DNA of 64,000 nt from Pseudooceanicola sp. (GTDB lineage: Bacteria; Pseudomonadota; Alphaproteobacteria; Rhodobacterales; Rhodobacteraceae): contig PAPR01000062.1 in NCBI GenBank assembly GCA_002709085.1, forward strand, positions 1 to 64,000. The letters are read 5' to 3'. The position numbers and the translations under genes are program-made. The notes under the pieces are model-generated. The model was not told the origin of the DNA. It was given only the letters and a program-made list of their open reading frames with translations, and did not search any database. Of this stretch, positions 45,339-53,547 are shown piece by piece; position 1 is the stretch's first letter, and each line of letters starts with the position of its first letter.

Positions 45339-45605
45339 GGCCGCCACCCTGACCACGTACGGGCCGCTTTTCATCAGCGCTGCGGCCCGGTGCCCGACCG
45401 TTGCCGGCCGAACCCCGGTGCCGCCCCGTACTGAGGGTGGGATCACGGGAGGTCCCTTCACCTTTCGCGGTCATCGGCTCGCCAGCCTGTACCGCGCCAC
45501 CAGGTCACCACGAAATCCTTTCATCTTTCCTAAAATACGCCCGTCGCGCCGGTCGGATCCGAAAAAATTCGCGTATTTGGCGAAAGATGAAACGGGGGAC
45601 GCCCG
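45339..45605. other. Gap splitting the ABC operon
   Basis: 267 bases in an operon whose other members overlap or nearly so. The second half holds the inverted pair of 22-bp elements. A plus-strand frame (45331-45609, 92 codons) overlaps both neighbours by a few bases, but it runs through the inverted repeat and has no family look, so I do not call it. The gap may be an insertion of repeat sequence. Confidence 0.5.
45519..45592. repeat. Inverted pair of 22-bp elements (copies 3 and 4), large hairpin
   Basis: Copy 3 (45519-45540, minus) and copy 4 (45571-45592, plus) face each other across 30 bases. TTTCATCTTT / AAAGATGAAA pair over ten bases and AAATACGC / GCGTATTT over eight, so the 74-base unit can fold into one long hairpin. 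The AT-rich arms contrast with the GC-rich centre. Confidence 0.7.
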
Positions 45606-46526
45606 ATGAGCCGCGCGATCCTGCCCGTGTTGAGCGTCGTCGCGGTGATCGTGGCGATCTGGTACGCGGCATGCGTTCCGATGAATATTCACAGCGCTGT
45701 GACGATAGCGGAACGCGCAGGCATCGCCGTCACGCCGGAGGGCGCGCGAGAGCGGCGGCAGGTCGGGGCCTTTGCCCTCGCTGCGCAAAATCCGCAGGTC
45801 TGGGGCACGACGTTTCAGCAGGACAAGCCGCGCCTGCCGGCCCCGCATCAGGTCGTGGTCGAATTGTGGGAGACGACCGCGCTGAAAAACGTCACCTCAA
45901 AGCGCAGTCTGGTGTTTCATGGCTGGATCACGCTGTCCGCGACGCTGGTCGGGTTCGCGATCGGGTCGGTCGCGGGGATCGTGCTGGCGATCGGGATCGT
46001 GCATTCGCGCGCCATGGATATGAGCGTCATGCCATGGGCGATAGCCAGCCAGACCATACCCATTCTGGCGATCGCGCCGATGATCATCGTGGTGCTGAAT
46101 TCCATCGGGGTGCAGGGTCTGATCCCCAAGGCGGTGATCTCGGCCTATCTGTCATTCTTTCCGGTGGTCGTGGGGATGGTCAAGGGTCTGCGGGCGCCCT
46201 CGGGCATGGACCTTGATCAGATGCAGACGTGGTCGGCGACGCGGACACAGACCTTCTTCAAGCTACGGTTGCCGTCTTCGGTGCCCTATCTCTTTGCTTC
46301 GCTCAAGATCGGGATCGCAGCGTCGCTGGTCGGGGCGATTGTCGGTGAGCTGCCGACCGGGGCGGTGCGGGGTCTGGGCGCGCGGTTGCTGACGGGCAGT
46401 TACTACGGGCAGACCATCCAGATCTGGTCGGCGCTTTTCGCGACGGCGATACTGGCCGCCTTGCTGGTCGCCATCGTCGCGGGGGTCGAGAAGCTGACCC
46501 TGCGGCGCATGGGGGTGCGGACATGA
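45606..46526 (+). CDS. ABC transporter permease (binding-protein-dependent, SsuC/ThiX-like) 1
   Basis: A 306-residue inner-membrane permease. The first helix (residues 5-24) is followed by a periplasmic stretch of about 80 residues, then five to six helices. The EAA-type loop reads 'TWSATRTQTFFKLRLPSSVPYLFASLKIGIAASLVGAIVGE'. Start ATG 45606 follows GGGGGACGCCCG. The stop overlaps the start of the second permease as ATGA. Two different permeases would form a heterodimer with the ATPase upstream. Confidence 0.9.
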   Translation: MSRAILPVLSVVAVIVAIWYAACVPMNIHSAVTIAERAGIAVTPEGARERRQVGAFALAAQNPQVWGTTFQQDKPRLPAPHQVVVELWETTALKNVTSKRSLVFHGWITLSATLVGFAIGSVAGIVLAIGIVHSRAMDMSVMPWAIASQTIPILAIAPMIIVVLNSIGVQGLIPKAVISAYLSFFPVVVGMVKGLRAPSGMDLDQMQTWSATRTQTFFKLRLPSSVPYLFASLKIGIAASLVGAIVGELPTGAVRGLGARLLTGSYYGQTIQIWSALFATAILAALLVAIVAGVEKLTLRRMGVRT

Positions 46527-47374
46527 TGGGGCTCGTGGTGCTGGCTCTTGCGCTCTGGTTGGGCGCATGGTGGCTGAACGTGCGGATCGCCAATGGACCG
46601 CGCGCCGAGGGGCAGGGCGCCCGGCTGGCGGTGCCGGTGATCTTTGGCCTTACGCTGCTAATCATGTGGGAGCTGATCGTGCGCGGCTTGCAGGTGCCCG
46701 GCGTCATTCTGCCCCCGCCGAGTGCAATTGCCGCGCGCTTTGCCGCTAGCACGTCGATCCTCTGGGCCGATTTCGTCCAAACCGTCGTGAAGGGCGCGCT
46801 GTCGGGCTATGTGATCGGCTGCCTCGCGGCGTTCGGAACGGCCATTCTGGTCGATCGCAGCGATTTTCTGCGGCGCGGGCTGATGCCTGTGGGGTCCTTC
46901 GTCGCGGCGCTGCCGATTGTGGGCACCGCGCCGATCCTCGTGATGTGGTACGGATTTGACTGGCAGTCCAAGGCGGCGGTCGTCGTGGTCATGGTGTTCT
47001 TTCCCATGTTGGTGAACATCACTGCCGGATTGCAGGAAACCACCCAGATGCAGCGTGACCAGATGCAGACCTGGGCGGCGGGCTATTGGCGGGGGCTGTG
47101 GAAGCTGCGGCTGCCTGCTGCGATGCCGTTTATCTTTAACGGGCTGAAAATTTCATCGACCTTGGCGCTGATCGGGGCCATCGTGGCAGAGTTCTTCGGT
47201 TCTCCCATTGTCGGGATGGGCTTTCGCATATCAACATCCGTGGGACAGCTGGCGCTGGATATGGTCTGGGCGGAAATCGTCGTCGCCGCCATCGCCGGGT
47301 CTGCCTTTTACGGTGTCGTGGCCTTTATCGAACGCAAGGTCACGTTCTGGCACCCCTCGCAACGAGGGTTATAA
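46523..47374 (+). CDS. ABC transporter permease 2
   Basis: A 283-residue permease with about six helices and the EAA-type loop 'TWAAGYWRGLWKLRLPAAMPFIFNGLKISSTLALIGAIVAEFFG'. It overlaps permease 1 and is 15 bases before the binding protein gene, with GGGAGCAATACTC leading that gene. It pairs with permease 1 to form the membrane channel. Confidence 0.92.
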   Translation: MMGLVVLALALWLGAWWLNVRIANGPRAEGQGARLAVPVIFGLTLLIMWELIVRGLQVPGVILPPPSAIAARFAASTSILWADFVQTVVKGALSGYVIGCLAAFGTAILVDRSDFLRRGLMPVGSFVAALPIVGTAPILVMWYGFDWQSKAAVVVVMVFFPMLVNITAGLQETTQMQRDQMQTWAAGYWRGLWKLRLPAAMPFIFNGLKISSTLALIGAIVAEFFGSPIVGMGFRISTSVGQLALDMVWAEIVVAAIAGSAFYGVVAFIERKVTFWHPSQRGL

Positions 47375-47389
47375 CAGGGAGCAATACTC

Positions 47390-48388
47390 ATGAAGTCATT
47401 CCTTTCAGCGGCCGCGCTGGCCTCTCTCACCATGACCGGGACGGCCTGGGGCGAAAGCCACATGGACAACAAGGTCGCCCTGCAGCTCAAGTGGGTCACG
47501 CAGGCCCAGTTCGCCGGGTATTACGTGGCCCAGGACAAGGGCTTTTACGACGAGGCCGGGCTGGACGTGACCATTCTGCCGGGTGGCCCCGATGTTGCGC
47601 CGGCGCAGGTGCTCGCCGGGGGTGGCGCGGATGTGATGGTGGACTGGATGCCCTCGGCGCTGTCGGTGCGCGAAAAGGGTCTGCCGGTGGTCAATATCGC
47701 CCAGCCCTACAAGACGTCCGGCCTGATGCTGGTCTGCTGGAAGGACACCGGGATCACGGGCCCTGAGGATTTCAGGGGCAAGACCATCGGGGTCTGGTTC
47801 TTTGGCAACGAATATCCCTTTTTGTCCTGGATGAGCCAGGCGGGCATTCCGACTGAGGGCGGAGATGACGGGATTACCGTGCTGAAGCAGGGCTTCAACG
47901 TCGATCCGCTGATCCAACGACAGGCCGATTGCATTTCGACCATGACCTACAATGAATTCGGACAGGTGCTGGACGCGGGCATCGGCGAAGAGGAGCTGGT
48001 GACCTTCAAGTACGAGGATCAGGGCGTCGCGACGCTGGAAGACGGGCTTTACGTGCTGGAAGAGAAGCTCGAGGACCCGGCCTTCAAGGAGAAGATGGTC
48101 AAGTTCGTCGCGGCCTCCATGCAGGGCTGGAAATACGCCGAGGAGAACCCGGACGAGGCGGCCGAGATCGTGCTGGACTACGATGAGACCGGCGCCCAGA
48201 CCGAAGCGCATCAGAAATACATGATGGGCGAGGTGGCAAAGCTGACCGCGGGATCGAACGGTGCACTGGACCCGGGCGATTACGAGCGCACGGTGGAGAC
48301 ATTGCTGGCCGGGGGGTCCGACCCGGTGATCACCAAGCAGCCCGAAGGTGCCTATACGCTGGAGATCACGGACGAAGCGCTGAAGTAA
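47390..48388 (+). CDS. ABC transporter substrate-binding protein (NMT1/THI5-like)
   Basis: A 332-residue periplasmic binding protein with a signal peptide (residues 1-21, MKSFLSAAALASLTMTGTAWG). 'VALQLKWVTQAQFAGYYVAQDKGFYDEAGLDVTILPGGPDVAPAQVLAGGGADVMVDW' is the opening of the NMT1/THI5-like fold, which binds pyrimidine-like thiamine precursors, taurine or nitrate in its relatives. Linkage to pyrimidine catabolism favours a pyrimidine or its derivative as ligand. A terminator follows 40 bases later. Confidence 0.92.
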   Translation: MKSFLSAAALASLTMTGTAWGESHMDNKVALQLKWVTQAQFAGYYVAQDKGFYDEAGLDVTILPGGPDVAPAQVLAGGGADVMVDWMPSALSVREKGLPVVNIAQPYKTSGLMLVCWKDTGITGPEDFRGKTIGVWFFGNEYPFLSWMSQAGIPTEGGDDGITVLKQGFNVDPLIQRQADCISTMTYNEFGQVLDAGIGEEELVTFKYEDQGVATLEDGLYVLEEKLEDPAFKEKMVKFVAASMQGWKYAEENPDEAAEIVLDYDETGAQTEAHQKYMMGEVAKLTAGSNGALDPGDYERTVETLLAGGSDPVITKQPEGAYTLEITDEALK

Positions 48389-48408
48389 TATCGCGACGCT
48401 TCCGGCGG

Positions 48409-48430
48409 GCGTATTTATGCGAAGGTGAAC
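48409..48430 (+). repeat. 22-bp intergenic element, copy 5
   Basis: GCGTATTT, ATGCGA, AGGTGAAC, 20 bases after the binding-protein stop and directly before the terminator hairpin. One base differs in the right half from the other copies (AGGTGAA in place of AGATGAA). Confidence 0.55.
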
Positions 48431-48460
48431 CCCGGCTGTCGTGAGATGGCCGGGGTTTTG
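48428..48460 (+). terminator. Rho-independent terminator of the pyrimidine/ABC operon
   Basis: AACCCCGGC (48428-48436) pairs perfectly with GCCGGGGTT (48449-48457) around a 12-base loop, followed by TTG. It overlaps the end of repeat copy 5. Confidence 0.8.
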
Positions 48461-48705
48461 TCGTTCTGGTTATTCGCGGGAAATGCGTGTTATTTGGTGT
48501 AAAGGCAGGGTGATCCACAGGTTTGTGCATTGTTTTTACAAAAATCGCGCCTTATCGCGCTTGTGAAGAATGTCCAGGATCGTCACACTGAGCCCAAGAG
48601 GTTGAATCCCTGAACAGGCACCCCAAATTCAACATGACAGAAAAGGAAGACCCGTGCGCCGCCACATCCAGGGGCCGGGGGTTTTGCCCAATATAAGGAA
48701 AGAGC
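48461..48705. promoter_or_regulatory. Upstream region of lon
   Basis: 245 bases, AT-rich in its first half. GTTGAA (48601-48606), 16 bases, then CCAAAT (48623-48628) resembles the alphaproteobacterial RpoH promoter (CTTGAA / CCATNT), which suits a heat-shock protease. GTTGAAT (48601-48607) and ATTCAAC (48627-48633) also form a perfect inverted repeat over the same spot. A 20-codon frame (48634-48696) lies between this and lon, without notable content. Confidence 0.5.
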
Positions 48706-51123
48706 ATGCAAGAGCCTCTCAACCCGTCCTATCCCGTCCTGCCGCTGCGCGACATCGTGGTTTTCCCCCATATGGTCGTGCCGCTCTTTGTGGGTCGCGA
48801 CAAATCGGTCAAGGCGCTGGAGGAAGTGATGGCGGAGGACAAGCAGATCCTGCTGTCCAGCCAGGTCGACCCCGCCGACGATGATCCCGACGCCGAAGGT
48901 ATCTATGATGCCGGCGTTCTGGCCAATGTCTTGCAACTGCTGAAACTGCCCGACGGCACCGTCAAGGTGCTGGTGGAGGGCACGTCACGCGTGCAGATCC
49001 TGGAATTTCTCGACAACCCGAATTTCTTTGAGGCCCGTGCGGAGTACCTCAACGAGGTGCCGGGTGACAGCGAGACGACCGAGGCGCTGTTGCGCACCGT
49101 CGGGCAGGAGTTCGAGCGCTACGCCAAGGTCAAGAAGAACATCCCCGAAGAGGCGCTGAGCGCCGTCTCCGGCGCCATCGAGCCGGCCAAGCTGGCCGAT
49201 CTGGTCGCCGGGCATCTCGGCATCGAGGTTGAGCAGAAGCAGGAGCTTCTGGAGACGCTCTCGGTCAGCGAGCGGCTGGAGAAGGTCTATGGCCTGATGC
49301 AGGGCGAAATGTCCGTTCTGCAAGTCGAGAAGAAGATCAAGACCCGTGTGAAATCGCAGATGGAGCGGACGCAGCGCGAGTATTACCTCAACGAACAGAT
49401 GAAGGCGATCCAGAAGGAGCTGGGCGACGGTGAAGAGGGCGAGGGCGAAATCGCCGAGCTGGAATCCCGCATCGCCGAGACCAAGCTGTCCAAGGAAGCG
49501 CGCGAAAAGGCCGACGCGGAGCTGAAGAAGCTCAAGAACATGTCGCCCATGTCCGCCGAGGCGACGGTCGTGCGCAACTACCTCGACTGGATGCTGTCGA
49601 TCCCATGGGGTGTGAAAAGCCGCGTGAAGAAGAACCTGCACGGCGCGGAAGAGGTGCTGGACACCGACCACTTTGGCCTTGAGAAGGTCAAGGAGCGGAT
49701 CGTCGAATATCTCGCCGTGCAACAGCGCAGCAAGAAGCTGAAAGGCCCGATCCTGTGCCTTGTCGGCCCTCCGGGTGTGGGCAAGACCTCGCTCGGGAAA
49801 TCGGTGGCCAAGGCGACGGGGCGCGAGTTCATCCGCATCTCTCTCGGCGGCGTGCGCGACGAGAGCGAGATCCGTGGCCACCGGCGGACCTACATCGGGT
49901 CCATGCCCGGCAAGATCATCCAGGCGCTGAAAAAGGCCAAGACGACGAACCCGCTGATCCTGCTCGATGAAATCGACAAGATGGGTCAGGATTTCCGGGG
50001 GGATCCGGCCTCGGCCATGCTGGAGGTTCTCGACCCCGAGCAGAACGGCACCTTTGTCGATCACTATCTCGAGGTCGAATATGACCTCTCCAACGTGATG
50101 TTCCTGACGACGGCGAACTCCTACAACATGCCGAGCCCCTTGCTGGACCGGATGGAGATCATCACCCTCGCGGGCTACACCGAGGACGAGAAGCTGGAGA
50201 TCGCCAAGCGTCACCTCCTGCCCAAGCAGGTCAAGAACCACGGGCTGCGCAAGGGGGAGTTCCAGATTTCGGACGACGCCATGCAGGAGATGATCCGCCG
50301 CTACACCCGCGAAGCCGGGGTGCGGAGCCTTGAGCGCGAGCTGGGCAAGATCGCCCGGAAAGCCGTGACCAAGATCATCAAGGGCGAGGTCGAAAGCGTC
50401 GATGTGACGGCCGAGAACCTGGATGATTTCCTCGGGGTGAAGAAGTTCCGCTTTGGTCTCGCCGAGAAGGAGGATCAGATCGGGGTCGTGACCGGCCTTG
50501 CCTGGACCTCTGTCGGGGGTGATCTCTTGCAGATCGAGGCGCTGCGCCTGCCGGGCAAGGGTCGGATGAAGACCACCGGCAAGCTGGGCGACGTTATGAA
50601 GGAATCGATCGATGCGGCCTCGTCCTACGTTCGCTCGGTCGCGCCCGAGATCGGGGTGAAACCGCCGCGCTTTGACCGGATGGATATTCACGTCCACGTA
50701 CCGGACGGTGCGACGCCCAAGGACGGGCCGTCCGCCGGTCTCGCCATGGTGACGGCCATCGTGTCGGTGCTGACGCAGATCCCCGTGCGCAAGGACATCG
50801 CCATGACCGGTGAGGTCACGTTGCGCGGCAATGCGTCGGCTATCGGTGGGTTGAAGGAAAAGCTTCTCGCGGCTCTTCGTGGCGGCATCAAGACGGTGCT
50901 GATCCCCGAGGAGAACGAGAAGGACCTCGCCGAGATTCCCGACAACGTGAAAGAGGGGCTGGAGATCATTCCCGTCACCCATGTGCGCGATGTGCTGAAC
51001 CTGGCCTTGGTGCGTCAGCCCGAGGCCGTCGAGTGGGATGAGGAGGCCGAAGAGGCCGCCGCCGCCGCCCGGGCCGTCGCTGCAGCGGATGCTGCCGCTG
51101 GCATGGGTCGTCCGGCGCATTGA
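48706..51123 (+). CDS. lon: ATP-dependent protease La (Lon)
   Basis: An 805-residue cytoplasmic protease. N-terminal substrate domain (1-200, '[23 protein letters not shown]'), coiled middle, AAA+ module with Walker A GPPGVGKT at about 354-361 and Walker B '[12 protein letters not shown]'. The C-terminal Ser-Lys protease has Ser676 in '[12 protein letters not shown]' and Lys719 in '[14 protein letters not shown]'. The tail is acidic and Ala-rich ([21 protein letters not shown]). It degrades damaged and regulatory proteins. Single gene with its own terminator. Confidence 0.97.
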   Translation: MQEPLNPSYPVLPLRDIVVFPHMVVPLFVGRDKSVKALEEVMAEDKQILLSSQVDPADDDPDAEGIYDAGVLANVLQLLKLPDGTVKVLVEGTSRVQILEFLDNPNFFEARAEYLNEVPGDSETTEALLRTVGQEFERYAKVKKNIPEEALSAVSGAIEPAKLADLVAGHLGIEVEQKQELLETLSVSERLEKVYGLMQGEMSVLQVEKKIKTRVKSQMERTQREYYLNEQMKAIQKELGDGEEGEGEIAELESRIAETKLSKEAREKADAELKKLKNMSPMSAEATVVRNYLDWMLSIPWGVKSRVKKNLHGAEEVLDTDHFGLEKVKERIVEYLAVQQRSKKLKGPILCLVGPPGVGKTSLGKSVAKATGREFIRISLGGVRDESEIRGHRRTYIGSMPGKIIQALKKAKTTNPLILLDEIDKMGQDFRGDPASAMLEVLDPEQNGTFVDHYLEVEYDLSNVMFLTTANSYNMPSPLLDRMEIITLAGYTEDEKLEIAKRHLLPKQVKNHGLRKGEFQISDDAMQEMIRRYTREAGVRSLERELGKIARKAVTKIIKGEVESVDVTAENLDDFLGVKKFRFGLAEKEDQIGVVTGLAWTSVGGDLLQIEALRLPGKGRMKTTGKLGDVMKESIDAASSYVRSVAPEIGVKPPRFDRMDIHVHVPDGATPKDGPSAGLAMVTAIVSVLTQIPVRKDIAMTGEVTLRGNASAIGGLKEKLLAALRGGIKTVLIPEENEKDLAEIPDNVKEGLEIIPVTHVRDVLNLALVRQPEAVEWDEEAEEAAAAARAVAAADAAAGMGRPAH

Positions 51124-51163
51124 TGTTGGCTGGGCTCGAATAGGGTCCCGGACAAGGGTACAG

Positions 51164-51197
51164 ACCGGCGTGTCCTTTATGGGCGCGCCGGTTTTGT
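51164..51197 (+). terminator. Terminator candidate after lon
   Basis: ACCGGCG (51164-51170) pairs with CGCCGGT (51186-51192) around a 15-base loop, followed by TTTTGTTTG. About 40 bases after the lon stop. Confidence 0.65.
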
Positions 51198-51443
51198 TTG
51201 CCGGGTGGGGCGATGTGGTGTTGTGATTTTGCTTAAGATTGGCCGGATCCGGCGGGGTATCGGAACGGTCGGTATTCCTATGTGATGACGGTGACGGTTT
51301 CCCTAAGGCGTTGGCTCTGCGGTCAAACAGAAGGTAGGCGTGACATCCATAACCGGGCCGATACGCATCGTCCGGGGTGGTCCCGAAAAGCGCCGCGCAT
51401 GGGGTTGCGAAGAGCGGCGAGGGCGGCTAAAGAATCGCCCTAC
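51198..51443. promoter_or_regulatory. Region upstream of tRNA-Val(CAC) with promoter
   Basis: 246 bases without a gene. TTGCGA (51405-51410), a 17-base spacer and TAAAGA (51428-51433) end ten bases before the mature tRNA, which fits a tRNA promoter. The remainder shows no structure I can name. Confidence 0.5.
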
Positions 51444-51518
51444 GGGTGATTAGCTCAGTGGTAGAGCGCTTCGTTCACATCGAAGATGTCAGGGGTTCAA
51501 ATCCCTTATCACCCACCA
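51444..51518 (+). tRNA. tRNA-Val (anticodon CAC)
   Basis: A 75-base tRNA with encoded CCA. Acceptor arms GGGTGAT and ATCACCC pair fully, D-arm AGCTCAGTGGTAGAGC, anticodon stem CTTCG/CGAAG with loop TTCACAT (anticodon CAC), and T-arm GGGGTTCAAATCCC. It reads GUG codons. A hairpin-rich trailer follows that is shared with the tRNA-Val(TAC) gene. Confidence 0.95.
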
Positions 51519-51575
51519 AAGCCTTTCGCGAAGCGAAAGGCGTCGGCCGAAAGAGTTTGCAAAGCAAACGCGCAG
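51519..51575 (+). repeat. tRNA-Val trailer with two hairpins, copy A
   Basis: GCCTTTCGC-GAA-GCGAAAGGC (51521-51541) and GTTTGC-AAA-GCAAAC (51555-51569) follow the tRNA with only a few bases between. The same plan follows the second tRNA-Val at 55715-55771, with two compensating changes in the first stem. Confidence 0.7.
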
Positions 51576-51761
51576 GCCAACCCGATCTCTCCCCAATCAC
51601 CCAGCCACTCAGCAAGAGCCTGCCAACGCCCCATCCTGACGAGATGACGCTGCATTTCGGGGCAGCTATACCCTCGTGAACCCATGCGGGCCGGTGCGAT
51701 CGCGGCGAGGGATTGCCTTCCGCGGCGGGGTCTGGAACGCTTGGGAAACTCTTGGGGATTT

Positions 51762-53507
51762 ATGCGCGAATTCGATGCTACTTTCCGCGCCCGGTTGCTG
51801 ACGCTGATCGGGCAGATTTACCCGGATCATGATGCCGGGGACCTGGCCGTCCGGATTGAACAAACCTTCTGGCCCGAAGGCACAACCCATCGGCGACGCG
51901 GGCGCATGCCCGGTAATCGGCACTGGTCCGAGCGGGATGCCCTGATCATCACCTATGGCAACTCCATCGTCGACGGTCAGCACAAGCCCTTGGACTTGCT
52001 GCGCGATTTTCTGCATCGTCAAATGTCTGGCGTGGTGAACGGCGTGCATATCCTGCCGTTCTTTCCCTATACCTCGGATGATGGGTTCGCGGTGACGGAT
52101 TACAGGGCGGTCAATCCCGCCCTCGGGGATTGGACGGACATTCAGCGTATCGGGTCGGAGTTTCTGCTGATGTCGGATCTGGTGCTGAACCACGTCTCCT
52201 CGCAATCCCATTGGTTTCATGAATATCGTCAGGGCCACGCCCCCTATGACGCGTTTTTCTTTGAGGCCTCGCCCGAGGACGACCTCTCGTTGGTGGTGCG
52301 TCCGCGCGCGCACCCGCTCTTGCGCAAGGTCGAGACGGCGCGCGGTACACGGCATGTCTGGTGCACCTTCAGTCACGACCAGATCGACCTCGACTTTTCC
52401 AACCCCGATGTCCTGTTGGAGTTCATCGCCATCACGCGATTGCACATCGACAGCGGCGTGCGGATCCTGCGGCTGGATGCGGTGGCCTTCATCTGGAAGG
52501 AGGTCGGCACCCGGTCCATTCACATGCCCGAGACCCATGCCATCGTGCGTCTGCTGCGGCTATTGGCCGATTTCGCGACCGAACCGATCATTCTTCTGAC
52601 TGAAACCAATGTGCCCAATCAGGAAAACCTCAGCTATTTCGGCAATCGGAACGAGGCGCATGCGGTCTACAATTTTACCCTGCCACCGCTGGTCCTGCAT
52701 GCGATGATGGCGGGAACAGCTCGCAACCTCGTGCGCTGGCAGGGCAGCATGCCGCCGGCGCAACTGGGCTGCGCTTATCTCAACTTCACGGCCAGCCACG
52801 ACGGGATCGGAATGCGCCCGGCCGAGGGGATCCTGACCGCCGACGACACGGCGCGCGTGATCGAGACGATGCGCGACTTTGGCGGGCTGGTGTCGATGCG
52901 CGCCTTGCCCGACGGAGGTCAGTCCGCTTATGAGCTGAACATCACTTGGTTCGAGGCGATGAAGGGCACGTTCGAAGGGCCCGACGAGTGGCAGATCGCG
53001 CGTTTTATCGCCTCGCAAACCCTGATGATGGCGCTGGAGGGGATCCCGGCCTTTTACATCCAGTCGCTGCTGGCTTGTGCAAACGACCGCGAAGGCGTGG
53101 AAAAATCCGGGCATAACCGCGCGATTAACCGTCACAGGTGGGATTACGGTGATCTTCAGACGCTGCTCGATGACCCGGAGTCGCCGCAACATATCGTCAT
53201 GCAGGCGATGAAGGAGCGGATTGATGTTCGGCGGCGCCAGCGCGCCTTTCACCCCAATGCGACGCAATTCACGTTACGGTTGGATCACCGCATCTTTGGG
53301 TTGTGGCGGCAGAGTCTGGATCGGGACCAGTCGATTTTTGCCCTGCACAACGTCTCGTCCGACACGGTGATGGTTGATCCTTACGCGATCAATTTGATTG
53401 AGGGCGAGAATTGGGTCGATCTGCTGACGGGGGCCGGGGTCGAAGCCTCTGCGGGTGAGATTTCCTTTGCCCCTTACCAGTGTCGCTGGATCACCAATCG
53501 CGGGTGA
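51762..53507 (+). CDS. GH13 phosphorylase: glucosylglycerate or sucrose phosphorylase type
   Basis: A 581-residue GH13_18-like enzyme from ATG 51762 (MREFDATFRARLL; the frame is open to 51684). Nucleophile Asp about 239 in 'GVRILRLDAVAFIWKEVG' and acid/base Glu about 281 in 'ILLTETNVPNQENLSYFG'. 'ITYGNSIVDGQHKPLDLLRDFLH' and 'GVHILPFFPYTSDDGFAVTDYRAVNP' place it with sucrose phosphorylases and their relatives. Genes for synthesis of glucosylglycerate stand next to it in convergent orientation, so cleavage of glucosylglycerate with phosphate is the likelier reaction. Sucrose remains possible. Confidence 0.82.
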   Translation: MREFDATFRARLLTLIGQIYPDHDAGDLAVRIEQTFWPEGTTHRRRGRMPGNRHWSERDALIITYGNSIVDGQHKPLDLLRDFLHRQMSGVVNGVHILPFFPYTSDDGFAVTDYRAVNPALGDWTDIQRIGSEFLLMSDLVLNHVSSQSHWFHEYRQGHAPYDAFFFEASPEDDLSLVVRPRAHPLLRKVETARGTRHVWCTFSHDQIDLDFSNPDVLLEFIAITRLHIDSGVRILRLDAVAFIWKEVGTRSIHMPETHAIVRLLRLLADFATEPIILLTETNVPNQENLSYFGNRNEAHAVYNFTLPPLVLHAMMAGTARNLVRWQGSMPPAQLGCAYLNFTASHDGIGMRPAEGILTADDTARVIETMRDFGGLVSMRALPDGGQSAYELNITWFEAMKGTFEGPDEWQIARFIASQTLMMALEGIPAFYIQSLLACANDREGVEKSGHNRAINRHRWDYGDLQTLLDDPESPQHIVMQAMKERIDVRRRQRAFHPNATQFTLRLDHRIFGLWRQSLDRDQSIFALHNVSSDTVMVDPYAINLIEGENWVDLLTGAGVEASAGEISFAPYQCRWITNRG

Positions 53508-53547
53508 GGTGACTGGGTCGGGGGGCACGCGACACCGGGGGGGCCGC

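Noticed and set aside
45331-45609. 92-codon frame between the ABC ATPase and the permease, overlapping both by a few bases
   Set aside because: It reads through the inverted 22-bp repeat pair, has a Pro/Arg-rich translation without family look, and lacks a Shine-Dalgarno sequence of its own.
48634-48696. 20-codon frame between the lon promoter candidate and lon
   Set aside because: No enrichment of any amino acid, no strong start signal and no pairing that would suggest a leader role.
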